From positions 496,001 to 560,000 of the forward strand of contig NZ_BMYM01000001.1 in assembly GCF_014652275.1 (NCBI RefSeq): a stretch of DNA of 64,000 nt. The letters run 5' to 3'. The notes below the pieces were generated by a model that worked only from the letters and a program-made list of their open reading frames with translations, made no database searches and was not told the DNA's origin. Source of the stretch: Parahalioglobus pacificus. GTDB taxonomy: Bacteria; Pseudomonadota; Gammaproteobacteria; Pseudomonadales; Halieaceae. Below are positions 26,006-35,261 of this stretch, piece after piece (position 1 is the stretch's first letter; every line of letters starts with the position of its first letter). The position numbers and the translations under genes are program-made.

Positions 26006-27272
26006 GCGCATCTCCATTGAGCGCGCCCGAGTGCGCCAGGCGAATGCCGCTAAATTGCCAGCGATCGGGTGGGTAAAAGAAATTGCGGTAGGAACTGCGC
26101 AGGTGATCACCTACCGACACGCAGGAGCCTCCGCGCAAAACCCACTGATTACTCATAAATTTGCCGTTGTACTCACCGATGGCTCCGGAGGCCGGATTGA
26201 ATCCGGGGTAGGGGCTGTACGCACTGCTGGTCCATTGCCAGCAGGCACCGTAAAGCTGATCGAGGGCCTGGCCGTTCTGAGCGGGGGCAGGGTGCAGGTA
26301 TCCCTGTTCTATACCCGTGGGCACTGCGTTTGCCTGGTTCGCCGCGTATTCCCATTCTGCTTCTGTGGGCAGACGGTAGCCCGCCCAGCGGGCGTAGGCG
26401 TCCGCTTCATAGCCGCTCACGTGTGTCACCGGCGCCTCAGGGTGGCGTGGCTGCAGGCCATAGAGCGTAAACTCCATAGCCACTCCATTAACCTCGCGCC
26501 AATACAGCGGTGCCTCCCACGCCTGTGTTTGCACGGTGGTCCATCCATCGGCAAGCCAGAACTCCGGGCTTTGATAGCCGCCTTCGGCGACGAACTGACC
26601 GTATTCGCGATTGGTGACAAGGCGTTGTGCCAGGGCAAAAGGCTCTATCCATTGTTTGTGCGCGGGCAATTCGTTATCGAAGCAAAAAGCATCACCCCGG
26701 TAACCGATCGTTTCCAGGCCGCCATCATAATGATCAAAGGCGAGTTCATCGGCGTGGGCTGCCGCAGCAGTTTGAGGTGGCTCAGCAAAAGCGGGATAGA
26801 GTGGGTTAAAGGCAAAGGAGTATTTGATATCCGTGTACAGCAACTCCTGGTGCTGACATTCGTGCTCAATTCCCAAGCGGGTGCGCTCAGCGATCTGCTC
26901 GACGTTAGCGCTATCCATGGTGTGCAGTAGCTGAAGCATGGCGTCATCAACTTGTGCACGGTAAGTCAGTATGTCGGCCACGGAGGGGCGAGACAGTAGG
27001 CCACGCCTGGGGCGGGGGAACTGCTCTCCCACTCCATTGTAGTAGGAGTTGAACAATACCTCGTAGCGTTCATCGACACTGGTGTAATCGGTGGCGAAAG
27101 GCTTAAGCAGGAAGGTTTCAAAAAACCAGCTGGTGTGCGCAAGGTGCCACTTGGGTGGGCTGACAAAAGGCTCTGCCTGTAAGCCGTAGTCTTCTGCTGA
27201 CAAGCCTACGCACATGGCCCTAGAGCGCGCACGGGTAGACTCAAATGCTCTAATGAGTGCTTCCACGTTCAC
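25995..27272 (-). CDS. egtB: Hercynine oxygenase EgtB (ergothioneine C-S bond-forming enzyme)
   Basis: Non-haem iron sulfoxide synthase that joins hercynine to a thiol (gamma-glutamylcysteine or cysteine). The 425-residue product has an N-terminal DinB-like domain with the iron ligands in KWHLAHTSWFFE and HECQHQELLYTD (HxxxE/Q-H pattern). The formylglycine-generating-enzyme fold follows, with PVTHVSGYEADAYARWAGYRLPTEAEWEYAA and GACWQWTSSAYSPYPGF. The GTG start at 27272 overlaps the stop of the PhzF-like gene (GTGA). Whether it uses cysteine or gamma-glutamylcysteine cannot be read here; no egtA, egtC or egtE is in the window. Confidence 0.95.
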   Translation of the reverse strand: MNVEALIRAFESTRARSRAMCVGLSAEDYGLQAEPFVSPPKWHLAHTSWFFETFLLKPFATDYTSVDERYEVLFNSYYNGVGEQFPRPRRGLLSRPSVADILTYRAQVDDAMLQLLHTMDSANVEQIAERTRLGIEHECQHQELLYTDIKYSFAFNPLYPAFAEPPQTAAAAHADELAFDHYDGGLETIGYRGDAFCFDNELPAHKQWIEPFALAQRLVTNREYGQFVAEGGYQSPEFWLADGWTTVQTQAWEAPLYWREVNGVAMEFTLYGLQPRHPEAPVTHVSGYEADAYARWAGYRLPTEAEWEYAANQANAVPTGIEQGYLHPAPAQNGQALDQLYGACWQWTSSAYSPYPGFNPASGAIGEYNGKFMSNQWVLRGGSCVSVGDHLRSSYRNFFYPPDRWQFSGIRLAHSGALNGDAHDQ

Positions 27273-28021
27273 AGCGGCTCTCTCGCTTTTTCTACCAGAC
27301 CACCAATCCAAACCTGTTTATCGTCCAGGCGGCTGAGCAGTAGTCCTCCGCGGGGCGAGCATTGGTAGGCGCACAGGGTTTCTGCGCCGCGATGCTTGCG
27401 CCAGTACGCGGCCAGTAACCTTAGGGCCGAGCCCGTGGCGCTGTCCTCGGGGTTACCGTACTGCGGCGCAAAGTAGCGCAGCGCAATGTTGGTCTGAGTG
27501 CTCGTGGTATCCAGCAGGCAGGTGGCAATTATTGCACGCTGTGTGTGCTTGGTAAGATCGCCGTCTGGAGCGGTCAGTGACATCAGCGTATCCAGATCCG
27601 TGTATTCAAGTACCAGGTAGCCCTGATCGGGGCCACTGGCCTCTACCCGTACCGGTGCTTTGCCCAGCCGGTCAATCATCCAGCGATGTGTATTGCCTTC
27701 TTGGAGAGACGCGAGAGGCATTGCCACCCAGAACGTGTCGCCCTCACTGTCCACCTCGAAACGGCTGTTGCCCATATGCAGTGTATTGACGCTTGCATTA
27801 GAGTCTCGCCAAAAGGCGGCAGCACTCAATAAACCGTGTCCGCATAGCGAAATAGCGTTGCCGCGTTGCTGGCAGTCGACCTGCGCACGGTTGTCTCCCA
27901 GGTGCTGTGTGTGGCACTCGGCGAGATTACTGCTTGAAGTTGCTACTTGTTCGGTCGGCGCGGAAAACACTGCACAGGGGTTGCCTCGCAGTGCTCGCCC
28001 CTGCCAGGGCGTTTTTGCCAC
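27269..28021 (-). CDS. PhzF-family isomerase-like protein in the egt operon
   Basis: PhzF/trans-2,3-dihydro-3-hydroxyanthranilate isomerase fold, 250 residues from a GTG at 28021. Recognisable blocks are RGNPCAVF near the N-terminus, SLCGHGLLSAAAF and GNPEDSATGSALRLLAAYW. The conserved family start (a strand reading LYNVF) is encoded just upstream of the GTG in the same frame with no ATG, GTG or TTG. A CTG at 28064-28066 with AGGGA before it is therefore a possible true start. The gene overlaps egtB by four bases, which implies co-translation, but PhzF has no established role in ergothioneine synthesis. Confidence 0.78.
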   Translation of the reverse strand: MAKTPWQGRALRGNPCAVFSAPTEQVATSSSNLAECHTQHLGDNRAQVDCQQRGNAISLCGHGLLSAAAFWRDSNASVNTLHMGNSRFEVDSEGDTFWVAMPLASLQEGNTHRWMIDRLGKAPVRVEASGPDQGYLVLEYTDLDTLMSLTAPDGDLTKHTQRAIIATCLLDTTSTQTNIALRYFAPQYGNPEDSATGSALRLLAAYWRKHRGAETLCAYQCSPRGGLLLSRLDDKQVWIGGLVEKAREPL

Positions 28022-28152
28022 AAAGACGTTGTAGAGCGAAGCTGATGCTGTGGGGTAAGAGATCAGATCGTCCCTGATGTGATGTTGTTAGTTGTCAGAC
28101 TAGCACTTTTTTGTGATAAGGCGCGCACTCAGGCCGGGATATCTCTATCCAT

Positions 28153-29667
28153 TCAGCGTGGCTTCAGGTGTTGGGGGATTAGCCCGCGCTCGAGCAGCTC
28201 AAACAGCAGCTCCACGGCAATTGCCAGTAATGCCGCGGGGATGGCGCCTTCCAAGATCAGGCGCGAGTCGTTCAGGTTAAGCCCTGTGATAATCGGTTCG
28301 CCAAGGCCGCCGGCACCCACGAAGGCGGCTAGGGTGGCAGTGCCTATGCTGATAATGGCCGCGGTTTTCACTCCCGCCAGTATCGCCGGTAACGCCAGGT
28401 GCAACTCCACCTTGAGGAGTTGCTGGCGCCGACTCATACCCATACCGCGGGCCAGTTCCTTCAGTGTAGGATCGAGGGCAAACAACCCTGTGAGCGTGTT
28501 GCGCACGATGGGCAGCAGCGAGTAGAGGAACAGCACGGTGATGGCCGGCGCTAAGCCAAGCCCCATCACAGGTATCAGCAAGGCCAGTAAGGCGAGAGCA
28601 GGTATGGTCTGTAATAAGCCGGTGACGTATAGCAGTCCTCGCGCCAGCTGTTCACGATTTGCAACAGTAACAGCGAGCGGTATGGCTACCAGGCAGGCCA
28701 GCGCCAGGGCTGTCAGGGTCAGCTGAAGATGCACAGCCGTATTTCGTGCCACCCTGACCATCAACGTATCTCGCGCAGTGGCGTTAGAGGCTATATTGAT
28801 TGTCTTCAAAAATTCACTGGCGGCCGTAGCAGGGGATACCTTGTCAACAGCGACGCGCCGGTTGAGCGCACGCATGGTGGGTTCATCCAGAGCGCCTTCC
28901 AGCGTCTGCAGTACCTGCGCAGCGTTGTCTGGTAGCTCCCGATTGGCCAGCAGCAGCGCGTCGTACCGTGGGAAAAATTCGCGATCATCCGTAAGCAGGC
29001 GCAAGTTGAAATTGTCCAGTTCGCCGTCGGTGGTGTAAGCGTCGGTGATGTCTATGCTGCCGCCGCTTAGCGCGCCATAGGCGAGCGCGTGTTCAAGCCC
29101 CACTGTTGCCTGTGTCAGTCCGTAGTGGCGTTTGAGCGCTGGCCAGCCGTCACCGCGATTCAGGAACTCATGGGAAAACCCTGCTGACAGGTCCGGATGT
29201 TGCGCCAGGTCGGATATCTGCGTCATTCCAAGCGCCTCAGCGGTCTCCTCCGTAACGGCCAGCGCATAACTGTTATTGAAACCCAAGGCCGCGACACTGA
29301 CGAGGGACTCTGCTGCAAGCGCCGCCGGCAGTTGCTGGACGCTGAGGTTTCGACCGGAATAAATAGCTTGTAGCAGCGTGCCCGAATATTCCGGGTAAAG
29401 ATGAATCTCGTTGTTCTTAAGCGCCTCCCAGGTGATCAGGGTGCCACCCAGGCCCAGCCGTCGTTCCATCGTGAAGCCATTTGCCTCAAGCAACTGTGCG
29501 CTGATCTCCGCCAGAATGAAGTTCTCAGTGAATGGCTTGGAGCCCACAACGATGGTTTGAGCGCTGGCATCAGCGGGGTAATGCCAGAGCATTGATGCCA
29601 GCATAAGTACCAGAGCCAGCCAGGAACGGCCACGCCGGTAAATGCCCGGACTATTCACTGCCAGCAT
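28153..29667 (-). CDS. ABC transporter substrate-binding protein fused to permease (OpuBC-OpuBB type; EgtU-like by context)
   Basis: 504 residues. A signal peptide (ending YPADASAQ) is followed by an OpuAC-type binding domain (VVGSKPFTENFILAEISAQLLE, LYPEYSGTLLQAI, DITDAYTTDGELDNF). From about residue 295 comes a permease domain of about six helices with the EAA-like loop (LARGMGMSRRQQLLKVELHLALPAILAGVKTAAIISIGTATLAAFVGAGGLGEPI). The family imports betaines and choline. Ergothioneine is itself a betaine, and the genes downstream are phzF-like, egtB and egtD on the same strand, so ergothioneine or hercynine uptake is a plausible inference. Domain order is binding protein first, the reverse of characterised EgtU. 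Confidence 0.9.
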   Translation of the reverse strand: MLAVNSPGIYRRGRSWLALVLMLASMLWHYPADASAQTIVVGSKPFTENFILAEISAQLLEANGFTMERRLGLGGTLITWEALKNNEIHLYPEYSGTLLQAIYSGRNLSVQQLPAALAAESLVSVAALGFNNSYALAVTEETAEALGMTQISDLAQHPDLSAGFSHEFLNRGDGWPALKRHYGLTQATVGLEHALAYGALSGGSIDITDAYTTDGELDNFNLRLLTDDREFFPRYDALLLANRELPDNAAQVLQTLEGALDEPTMRALNRRVAVDKVSPATAASEFLKTINIASNATARDTLMVRVARNTAVHLQLTLTALALACLVAIPLAVTVANREQLARGLLYVTGLLQTIPALALLALLIPVMGLGLAPAITVLFLYSLLPIVRNTLTGLFALDPTLKELARGMGMSRRQQLLKVELHLALPAILAGVKTAAIISIGTATLAAFVGAGGLGEPIITGLNLNDSRLILEGAIPAALLAIAVELLFELLERGLIPQHLKPR

Positions 29668-30391
29668 CCAATAACTGAGCCAGAACCGCCTCTGGCGCCT
29701 GCCCGGGAAACTGCGCCTCGATCTGTGTTCGAGAGCGCTGCTTCACGATACGTCCGGCGTCCATCACTACCAGGTGTTGCGCCAGCGAGAGGGCTTCGCG
29801 GCTGTCATGGGTAACCAATACCGCAGTTGTTGGCTCGGCATCAAGCATGACAGAAAGCTGGTGTTGGACATCGGTCCGTGTGATGGGATCGATAGCGGCA
29901 AAGGGCTCATCTAAGAGCAGAATATCCGGCTTCAACATCATTGCCCGGCACAGGCCTATCCGCTGCTGTTGCCCGCCGCTGAGCTGATGGGGGTAGCGCT
30001 CCAGTAACTCCGGATCGACATGGGCCAGGGTGGTCAGCGTACTCACGCGATCCTGTATGTCTTCTGCGGGCCACTGCTCTAGCTCGGCCATCAGTATGAT
30101 GTTGGCCCTTGCGGTCAGGTGGGGGAAGAGTCCGCTGCCTTGCACTGCATAGCCAATCCGTCGGCGAACTTTCGTCAAATCAGCCTGCGCCAGATCCTCG
30201 CCCAGGGCGTATACACAACCGCTGTCCGGCTGCAGTAGTCCGTTGCACAGCTTGAGCAAACTGGATTTGCCGCAGCCACTGCGCCCGACAATGGCGGTTA
30301 AGGCCGCGTTTGGGAAGTCGACACTGACATCGTCCAGTGCAGTGACATCCCCGTAGCGCTTGTTCACTGAAGACAGGGACAGCTGAGGCAT
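29651..30391 (-). CDS. ABC transporter ATPase partner of the osmoprotectant/EgtU-like system
   Basis: 246-residue ATPase of the quaternary-amine uptake type. It has Walker A GRSGCGKSS, a Q-loop (YAVQGSGLFPHLT), signature LSGGQQQR, Walker B ILLLDEP and switch His VTHDSREAL. No C-terminal CBS domains are present, unlike some osmoregulatory OpuAA proteins. The ATG at 30391 (MPQLSL) is preferred over the GTG at 30415. Its end overlaps the start of the fused permease gene by 17 bases. It is the promoter-proximal gene of the minus-strand cluster and is divergent from the molybdenum hydroxylase genes. Confidence 0.9.
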   Translation of the reverse strand: MPQLSLSSVNKRYGDVTALDDVSVDFPNAALTAIVGRSGCGKSSLLKLCNGLLQPDSGCVYALGEDLAQADLTKVRRRIGYAVQGSGLFPHLTARANIILMAELEQWPAEDIQDRVSTLTTLAHVDPELLERYPHQLSGGQQQRIGLCRAMMLKPDILLLDEPFAAIDPITRTDVQHQLSVMLDAEPTTAVLVTHDSREALSLAQHLVVMDAGRIVKQRSRTQIEAQFPGQAPEAVLAQLLDAGSE

Positions 30392-30474
30392 GGCGCCATG
30401 TAAACACGAAGCCACAGTAATTGGCAGGGTTGGGGCCTTCTTCTATATTGGCGATTGAACGCGGAGGATTGCGA

Positions 30475-30930
30475 ATGAAGATCACGGTTAATGGAAAGCA
30501 GCGCACGGTGGATGTCGAACCCGACACGCCACTGTTGTGGGTACTGCGCGACGAATTGGCGATGCGCGGCACCAAGTTTGGCTGTGGTGCGGGTCTGTGC
30601 GGCGCCTGCACAGTACACATGGATGGCAAAGCCATGCGCGCCTGCGTATTGCCCGTTTCGGCGGTAGGTGATGCCGAGATACGCACCATTGAAGGACTCT
30701 CTGAAGACGGTAGCCATCCGCTGCAGCAGGCATGGGCCGATCATAATGTGCCCCAGTGCGGTTACTGTCAGTCTGGGCAAATCATGAGTGCTGCCGCCTT
30801 GTTGGCCGTCAACGCGATGCCCAGTGATGAGGAGATCGATACGGCCATGGCGGGCAATATTTGCCGCTGTGGTACATACCCACGGATTCGTGCGGCCATT
30901 CGTCAGGCTGCGGAGGCAGAGCAATCATGA
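30475..30930 (+). CDS. [2Fe-2S] subunit of a molybdenum hydroxylase (isoquinoline 1-oxidoreductase alpha type)
   Basis: 151-residue electron-transfer subunit of the xanthine-dehydrogenase family. The plant-ferredoxin-type cluster is bound by C37, C42, C45 and C57 ([15 protein letters not shown]). The second, helical-domain cluster is bound by CGYC (QCGYCQSGQ) and CRC ([12 protein letters not shown]). The ATG at 30475 has GGAGG seven bases upstream. The stop overlaps the start of the large subunit gene (ATGA). No FAD subunit is encoded nearby, which is typical of the IorAB and aldehyde-oxidase types that pass electrons to cytochromes. Confidence 0.95.
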   Translation: MKITVNGKQRTVDVEPDTPLLWVLRDELAMRGTKFGCGAGLCGACTVHMDGKAMRACVLPVSAVGDAEIRTIEGLSEDGSHPLQQAWADHNVPQCGYCQSGQIMSAAALLAVNAMPSDEEIDTAMAGNICRCGTYPRIRAAIRQAAEAEQS

Positions 30931-33164
30931 CTGTCCTCGAGAAAATCAGCCGACGCGACTTCCTTAAGGCAACAGGCGTCTCCAGTAGCGGGCTATTGAT
31001 AGGCGCTGCGCTGCCCACCACGCTACGAGCAGACGTGTTGCAGCGCCCTTCGGGCGATGCGCTCAACCTTTTCGTTAGTCTGCGTGAAGATGGCACCGTT
31101 GAGATTATTGCCCACCGCTCTGAGATGGGCACGGGTATACGCACCAGTCTCCCGCAGGTGGTTGCGGATGAAATGGAGGCCGATTGGGATCGCGTGACCG
31201 TCATCCAGGGATTGGCAAGCGCCGACTACGGCAGTCAGAACACTGATGGTTCGCGCTCTGTACGCAACTTTTATACGGTGATGCGACAAATGGGCGCGGC
31301 GGCACGCAGTATGCTGGAATCATCGGCTGCGCAGCGATGGGATGTGCCTGTTTCTGAATGTCGCGCTAGTAACCACCGGGTAGTGCATAGTGATGGACGC
31401 AGCATTGGCTTTGGCGAGCTGGCAACGTCTGCCGCAGAACAGCCGCTACCTGCGCTGGATAGCCTGCCCCTGAAGTCTGCCGCTGATTTTCGCTACATCG
31501 GTAAAGACGTGCCCTCTGTCGATCTCGCTGATATGACGACTGGCGCGACCACCTACGGCGTCGATGTTGCGCTGCCCGGGATGTTGTATGCCTCCATTGA
31601 GCGGCGCCCGGTGATGGGTACATCGATCGAGAGCTTTAGCGCCGATGCTGCAAAAAAGGTGCGCGGTGTAGTGGCTGTAGAAGTGATTAAAGGTACCGAT
31701 CCCAATGGCTTTAAACCCATCGAGGGCGTTGCTGTGATCGCCGATAAAACCTGGTCGGCGATAAAAGGGCGTCAGGCACTCGCTGCCACCTGGACGGACA
31801 GTGCCCATAACAGTCACAGCGCAGATGTCTATTTGGACGAACTGATGGACGCGGTGTCCAGCAAACCCGGCGTGGTCGCCAGAGAGCGCGGTGATGTCGA
31901 TGCTGCATTGGCGGCGGGCAAGCGCGTTAGCGCCAGCTATCGCACGCCTTACCTGGCACATGCGTCCATGGAGCCCCCCATGGCAACCGCCTACGTGACG
32001 GAGCAGGGGTGCGAGGTTTGGGCCTGTACTCAAACGCCCCAAGCCACGCAGCAAACCGTGGCGGAGGTGCTGGGTCTTGCGCCTGAGAAAGTTACCGTGA
32101 ACGTGACCTTGCTCGGCGGTGGCTTTGGGCGCAAGTCCAAACCTGATTTCAGTGCCGAGGCCGCGCTGCTGTCACGCGCCGTTGGTAAACCGGTGCAGGT
32201 CGTGTGGACGCGCGAGGACGACATTCGCCATGATTATTTCCACTCCTGCTGTGCCCAGCATTATGAGGCGAGCATTGACGAATCAGGTGCGGTGACAGGC
32301 TGGCTGGCGCGGCAGGCCACACCGCCCATAGACACCACCTGGGACGCCTCCGCAGATTTGATGAGTGACGGTTCCCTGAGCCAGACCTTCGGTAGCATTC
32401 CATTCGCAATTCCCAACCTGCGCCTGGAGGGGCACCGCGCGCCGGCCCATGCCCGCATTGGATGGTTGCGCTCGGTGTACAACATTCCCTTCGGCTTTGG
32501 TGTGGGCAGCTTTGTCGATGAATTGGCTCACGCCGCGGACAAGGATCCCGCGGCATTCTGGATCGAGCTTATTGGTGAGGACCGCCTGCTGGACTTCGCC
32601 CCCGAGGGCTTCGAGTTCAGCAACTACGGTAAGCCACTCAGCGAATATCCCTACGATACGGCACGGTTCAAGGGCGTGATCCGTGAACTGACTGAAACTA
32701 TCCCCTGGGGTGAATCGTTGCCCGCGGGGCAGGGGTGGGGTATCGCCGCGGCGCGCAGCTTCCTGAGTTATGTTGCCGTGGCCTGCAAAGTGTCGGTTGA
32801 GGGGGACCAGCTGAAGGTTTTGGAGATGCACAGCGTGATCGACGCCGGTCTGGTTGTGAATCCTGATCGCGTGCATGCCCAGATGGAAGGCGCCATGATT
32901 TTCGGCCTCAGTCTCGCACTGATGGGCGAGATTACCTTTGAGGGCGGCGAGCCGCAGCAATCGAATTTCCATGACTATCCCGTGGCACGCATCAACCAGG
33001 TTCCGCGCGTCATACGCAATACCATTACGGCGTCGGATGCGCCGCCGGCGGGGGTCGGCGAACCCGGTGTGCCGCCAGTAGCGCCGGCTATCGCGAACGC
33101 GGTGTTTGCAGCAACGGGCAAGCGTCACCGCACCTTACCGCTGAACAAGGCGTATCGGGTCTAG
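30927..33164 (+). CDS. Tat-exported molybdopterin-binding subunit of IorB-type molybdenum hydroxylase
   Basis: 745-residue large subunit of the xanthine-dehydrogenase family, carrying the molybdenum cofactor. It begins with a twin-arginine motif, [10 protein letters not shown] (Arg 9-10), so the heterodimer should act in the periplasm, the small subunit hitch-hiking. Family landmarks are [34 protein letters not shown], and [18 protein letters not shown] at the C-terminus with the catalytic Glu. The substrate (aldehyde or N-heterocycle) cannot be read. Downstream lie xdhC and mocA, which mature the cofactor, and a lipoprotein cytochrome c that could accept its electrons. Confidence 0.92.
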   Translation: MTVLEKISRRDFLKATGVSSSGLLIGAALPTTLRADVLQRPSGDALNLFVSLREDGTVEIIAHRSEMGTGIRTSLPQVVADEMEADWDRVTVIQGLASADYGSQNTDGSRSVRNFYTVMRQMGAAARSMLESSAAQRWDVPVSECRASNHRVVHSDGRSIGFGELATSAAEQPLPALDSLPLKSAADFRYIGKDVPSVDLADMTTGATTYGVDVALPGMLYASIERRPVMGTSIESFSADAAKKVRGVVAVEVIKGTDPNGFKPIEGVAVIADKTWSAIKGRQALAATWTDSAHNSHSADVYLDELMDAVSSKPGVVARERGDVDAALAAGKRVSASYRTPYLAHASMEPPMATAYVTEQGCEVWACTQTPQATQQTVAEVLGLAPEKVTVNVTLLGGGFGRKSKPDFSAEAALLSRAVGKPVQVVWTREDDIRHDYFHSCCAQHYEASIDESGAVTGWLARQATPPIDTTWDASADLMSDGSLSQTFGSIPFAIPNLRLEGHRAPAHARIGWLRSVYNIPFGFGVGSFVDELAHAADKDPAAFWIELIGEDRLLDFAPEGFEFSNYGKPLSEYPYDTARFKGVIRELTETIPWGESLPAGQGWGIAAARSFLSYVAVACKVSVEGDQLKVLEMHSVIDAGLVVNPDRVHAQMEGAMIFGLSLALMGEITFEGGEPQQSNFHDYPVARINQVPRVIRNTITASDAPPAGVGEPGVPPVAPAIANAVFAATGKRHRTLPLNKAYRV

Positions 33165-33172
33165 TACAATTG

Positions 33173-33192
33173 CCCCCTGAACTTTCAGGGGG
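33173..33192 (+). promoter_or_regulatory. Hairpin that sequesters the sstT Shine-Dalgarno
   Basis: Perfect 8-bp stem CCCCCTGA/TCAGGGGG with a 4-base loop (ACTT). The 3' arm is the only good SD (AGGGGG), six bases before the sstT ATG. There is no T-run, so it is more likely a translational switch or an attenuating structure than a terminator for the upstream gene. Confidence 0.6.
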
Positions 33193-33198
33193 AATGGA

Positions 33199-34392
33199 AT
33201 GAATCCGCTTTCTTGGGGCCTGGTGCCCCAAATTCTGCTGGGCGTTGTGCTCGGCGCGTTGATGGGTGTTATTGCACCGGCTGCAGCAACCGACATCGGT
33301 CTGCTGGGCCAACTGTTCGTGAGTATGCTGAAGGCTGTCGCGCCATTACTGGTGTTGCTGCTGGTGATGTCCGCAATCGCCAATCGCCACGAATCCGGTA
33401 ACGATGGGCGTAAGGCATTGGGTGTACTGGCCCTGTACCTGGTTGGTACTGTCAGCGCCGCGGTAGTGGCTGTTGGATTGAGTCTGCTCTTCCCTCAAAC
33501 ACTGGCGCTAACCAATGTGGCAGAGGGCAGCCCGCCCATCGCTGTGTCTGCTGTGTTGGCGGATGTGTTGTTCAAATTGGTGGATAACCCGATCAATGCG
33601 CTGCTCACCGGTAACTTCCTGGGATGCCTGACCTGGGCGATTTTGTTGGGGATCAGCTTTCGTCGCGCCTCCGATACATTCCGCAACCACCTGCAGACCC
33701 TGGCCGACGGCGTCAGCGATATCGTGCGCTATGTGATCCGTCTCGCACCACTGGGCATCTTTGGTCTGGTTGCCTTCACCGTGGCTACCACAGGCCTTGA
33801 GGCGTTGCTCAGCTATGCCAGCCTGGCGGCCTTGTTGGTGAGCGCAATGTTGATTGTGGCGCTGTTGATCAATCCCCTGGTTGCTTTTGCGGTGACACGC
33901 CGCAATCCTTACCCGGTTATCCTGCGTTGCTTGCAGGAGTCCGGCGTCACTGCATTCTTTACCCGTAGCTCGGCCGCCAACATCCCCGTGAACCTCAATT
34001 TGGCTAAGCAGTTAGGTATCAGCGAGGAGCTCTACAGTGTGACTATCCCGGTAGGTGCAACGGTGAACATGGCGGGGGCAGCGATCACGATAACAGTGCT
34101 GACGCTGGCCGCTGCCAATACCCTGGGTATCGAAGTGTCGCTAGTAACTGCGCTGGTGCTGTGCGTAATTGCCGCACTGTCTGCCTGCGGCGCCAGCGGT
34201 GTGCCGTCCGGCAGCTTGCTGCTGGTGCCCCTGGCCTGCTCATTGTTTGGCATTCCGCTCGATGTTGCTATGCAAGTCGTTGCAGTGGGCTTCATTATCT
34301 CAGTGATTCAGGACTCGGCCGAAACCGCGCTTAACTCGTCCACTGACGTGGTCTACACCTACGCAGTGGACAGCGCGGGCACTAAGGATTGA
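33199..34392 (+). CDS. sstT: Sodium:serine/threonine symporter SstT (DAACS family)
   Basis: 397-residue membrane transporter with eight helices and two re-entrant loops. The diagnostic motifs are [14 protein letters not shown] (SSAA serine loop), [17 protein letters not shown], and [23 protein letters not shown]. The SstT-specific VPSGSLL and [14 protein letters not shown] segments support serine/threonine over glutamate. It sits 34 bases downstream of the Mo-hydroxylase large subunit with its SD inside a strong hairpin. A functional link to the hydroxylase is not evident. Confidence 0.93.
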   Translation: MNPLSWGLVPQILLGVVLGALMGVIAPAAATDIGLLGQLFVSMLKAVAPLLVLLLVMSAIANRHESGNDGRKALGVLALYLVGTVSAAVVAVGLSLLFPQTLALTNVAEGSPPIAVSAVLADVLFKLVDNPINALLTGNFLGCLTWAILLGISFRRASDTFRNHLQTLADGVSDIVRYVIRLAPLGIFGLVAFTVATTGLEALLSYASLAALLVSAMLIVALLINPLVAFAVTRRNPYPVILRCLQESGVTAFFTRSSAANIPVNLNLAKQLGISEELYSVTIPVGATVNMAGAAITITVLTLAAANTLGIEVSLVTALVLCVIAALSACGASGVPSGSLLLVPLACSLFGIPLDVAMQVVAVGFIISVIQDSAETALNSSTDVVYTYAVDSAGTKD

Positions 34393-34395
34393 GCG

Positions 34396-34896
34396 GTGGC
34401 GGTTTCTGAACAGCAGCGAGCACAGGTTGCGCGACTAATCGGACGCGAGCCCCGTGGACTGGAGGCAATACCGGTGTCGGATGATGCCGGTGTTCCGCGC
34501 GTTATCCGCGTCGCCTCACTGGTGGATGGTAAGCCGTTTCCCACGCTGTTCTGGCTGGTGGATGCCGACCTTAACTACCGCATCGACGTGGTGGAGGCGG
34601 GCGGGCTGATCAAGCGGCTGCAGCAGCGTATCGACGAAGATCCTGAATTGCAGGCAGGCATGACCGCCGATCATCAATCGCACATACGACTGCGCGACAG
34701 CTTCATCACCGAAGAGCAGCGTCAAGCTCTAGCGGACGGGGGGTTTGCCAAGGCGTTGTCTGGCCGTGGTATTGGCGGTATCGCTGACTTTACGCGCATT
34801 CGCTGCCTGCATACCTGGTACGCGGCGCACCTGGTGGAGCCCAATACCGTGGGTCAAATGCTGGACGCTTACTGGCAGGCAGGGCAGCAACAATGA
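34396..34896 (+). CDS. DUF501 family protein
   Basis: 166-residue cytoplasmic protein of the DUF501 family, recognised by GREPRGLEAI near the start, the PFPTLFWLVDADLNYRIDVVEAGGLIKRLQ core and the end block GIADFTRIRCLHTWYAAHLVEPNTVGQMLD with conserved Cys, His and Trp. The family's function is unknown. The GTG start is three bases after the sstT stop, and its own stop overlaps the cytochrome gene (ATGA), so translation is coupled on both sides. Confidence 0.85.
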   Translation: MAVSEQQRAQVARLIGREPRGLEAIPVSDDAGVPRVIRVASLVDGKPFPTLFWLVDADLNYRIDVVEAGGLIKRLQQRIDEDPELQAGMTADHQSHIRLRDSFITEEQRQALADGGFAKALSGRGIGGIADFTRIRCLHTWYAAHLVEPNTVGQMLDAYWQAGQQQ

Positions 34897-35261
34897 TTGC
34901 TCGATGGTTGATTATCGTTGCCTTGATAGTTCTGGTCGGCTGTGGCGACGCCACAGAGAGTCAGTCCGGGGGCAAAAAACAGTTATTGCCCAGTGACCCC
35001 CTGTTGTCCTCCCTGTATCAGCGCAGTTGCCGAAACTGCCATGCCATCGTTGCCTCGGGCGCGCCTCAAACGGGCGATGCGCTGGCCTGGGAGCCGCGCC
35101 TCGCCAAGGGGATATCGGCGTTGGTGGATAACGTCATCGCTGGCTACGGCACCATGCCGCGCGGGGGATTGTGTCCGCAGTGCACCCGGGAGCAGCAGGC
35201 CGCATTAATCGAATTTATGGCAACACCCGCCCAGCCCGCTAACGCAGGGGCTTCCGAGTGA
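34893..35261 (+). CDS. Lipoprotein cytochrome c (cytochrome c5-like)
   Basis: 122 residues. A lipoprotein signal ends LVGC (C17), followed by a Gly/Ser/Lys linker and a single-haem c-type domain with CRNCH (C46, C49, H50). A candidate axial Met lies in GYGTMPRGG, and a second cysteine pair lies in GLCPQC. That extra pair next to the Met is typical of cytochrome c5. It should be anchored in the inner or outer membrane and face the periplasm. Lying between the Mo-hydroxylase genes and their maturation genes, it is a candidate electron acceptor. Start and stop both overlap neighbours. Confidence 0.88.
   Translation: MIARWLIIVALIVLVGCGDATESQSGGKKQLLPSDPLLSSLYQRSCRNCHAIVASGAPQTGDALAWEPRLAKGISALVDNVIAGYGTMPRGGLCPQCTREQQAALIEFMATPAQPANAGASE

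Noticed and set aside
25977-26930. A 317-codon plus-strand frame opposite egtB
   Set aside because: egtB motifs are unambiguous on the minus strand; the plus frame has no recognisable domain and a composition typical of antisense frames.
32283-33128. A 281-codon minus-strand frame opposite the molybdenum hydroxylase large subunit
   Set aside because: Overlaps the conserved C-terminal active-site region of the real gene and shows no family features.
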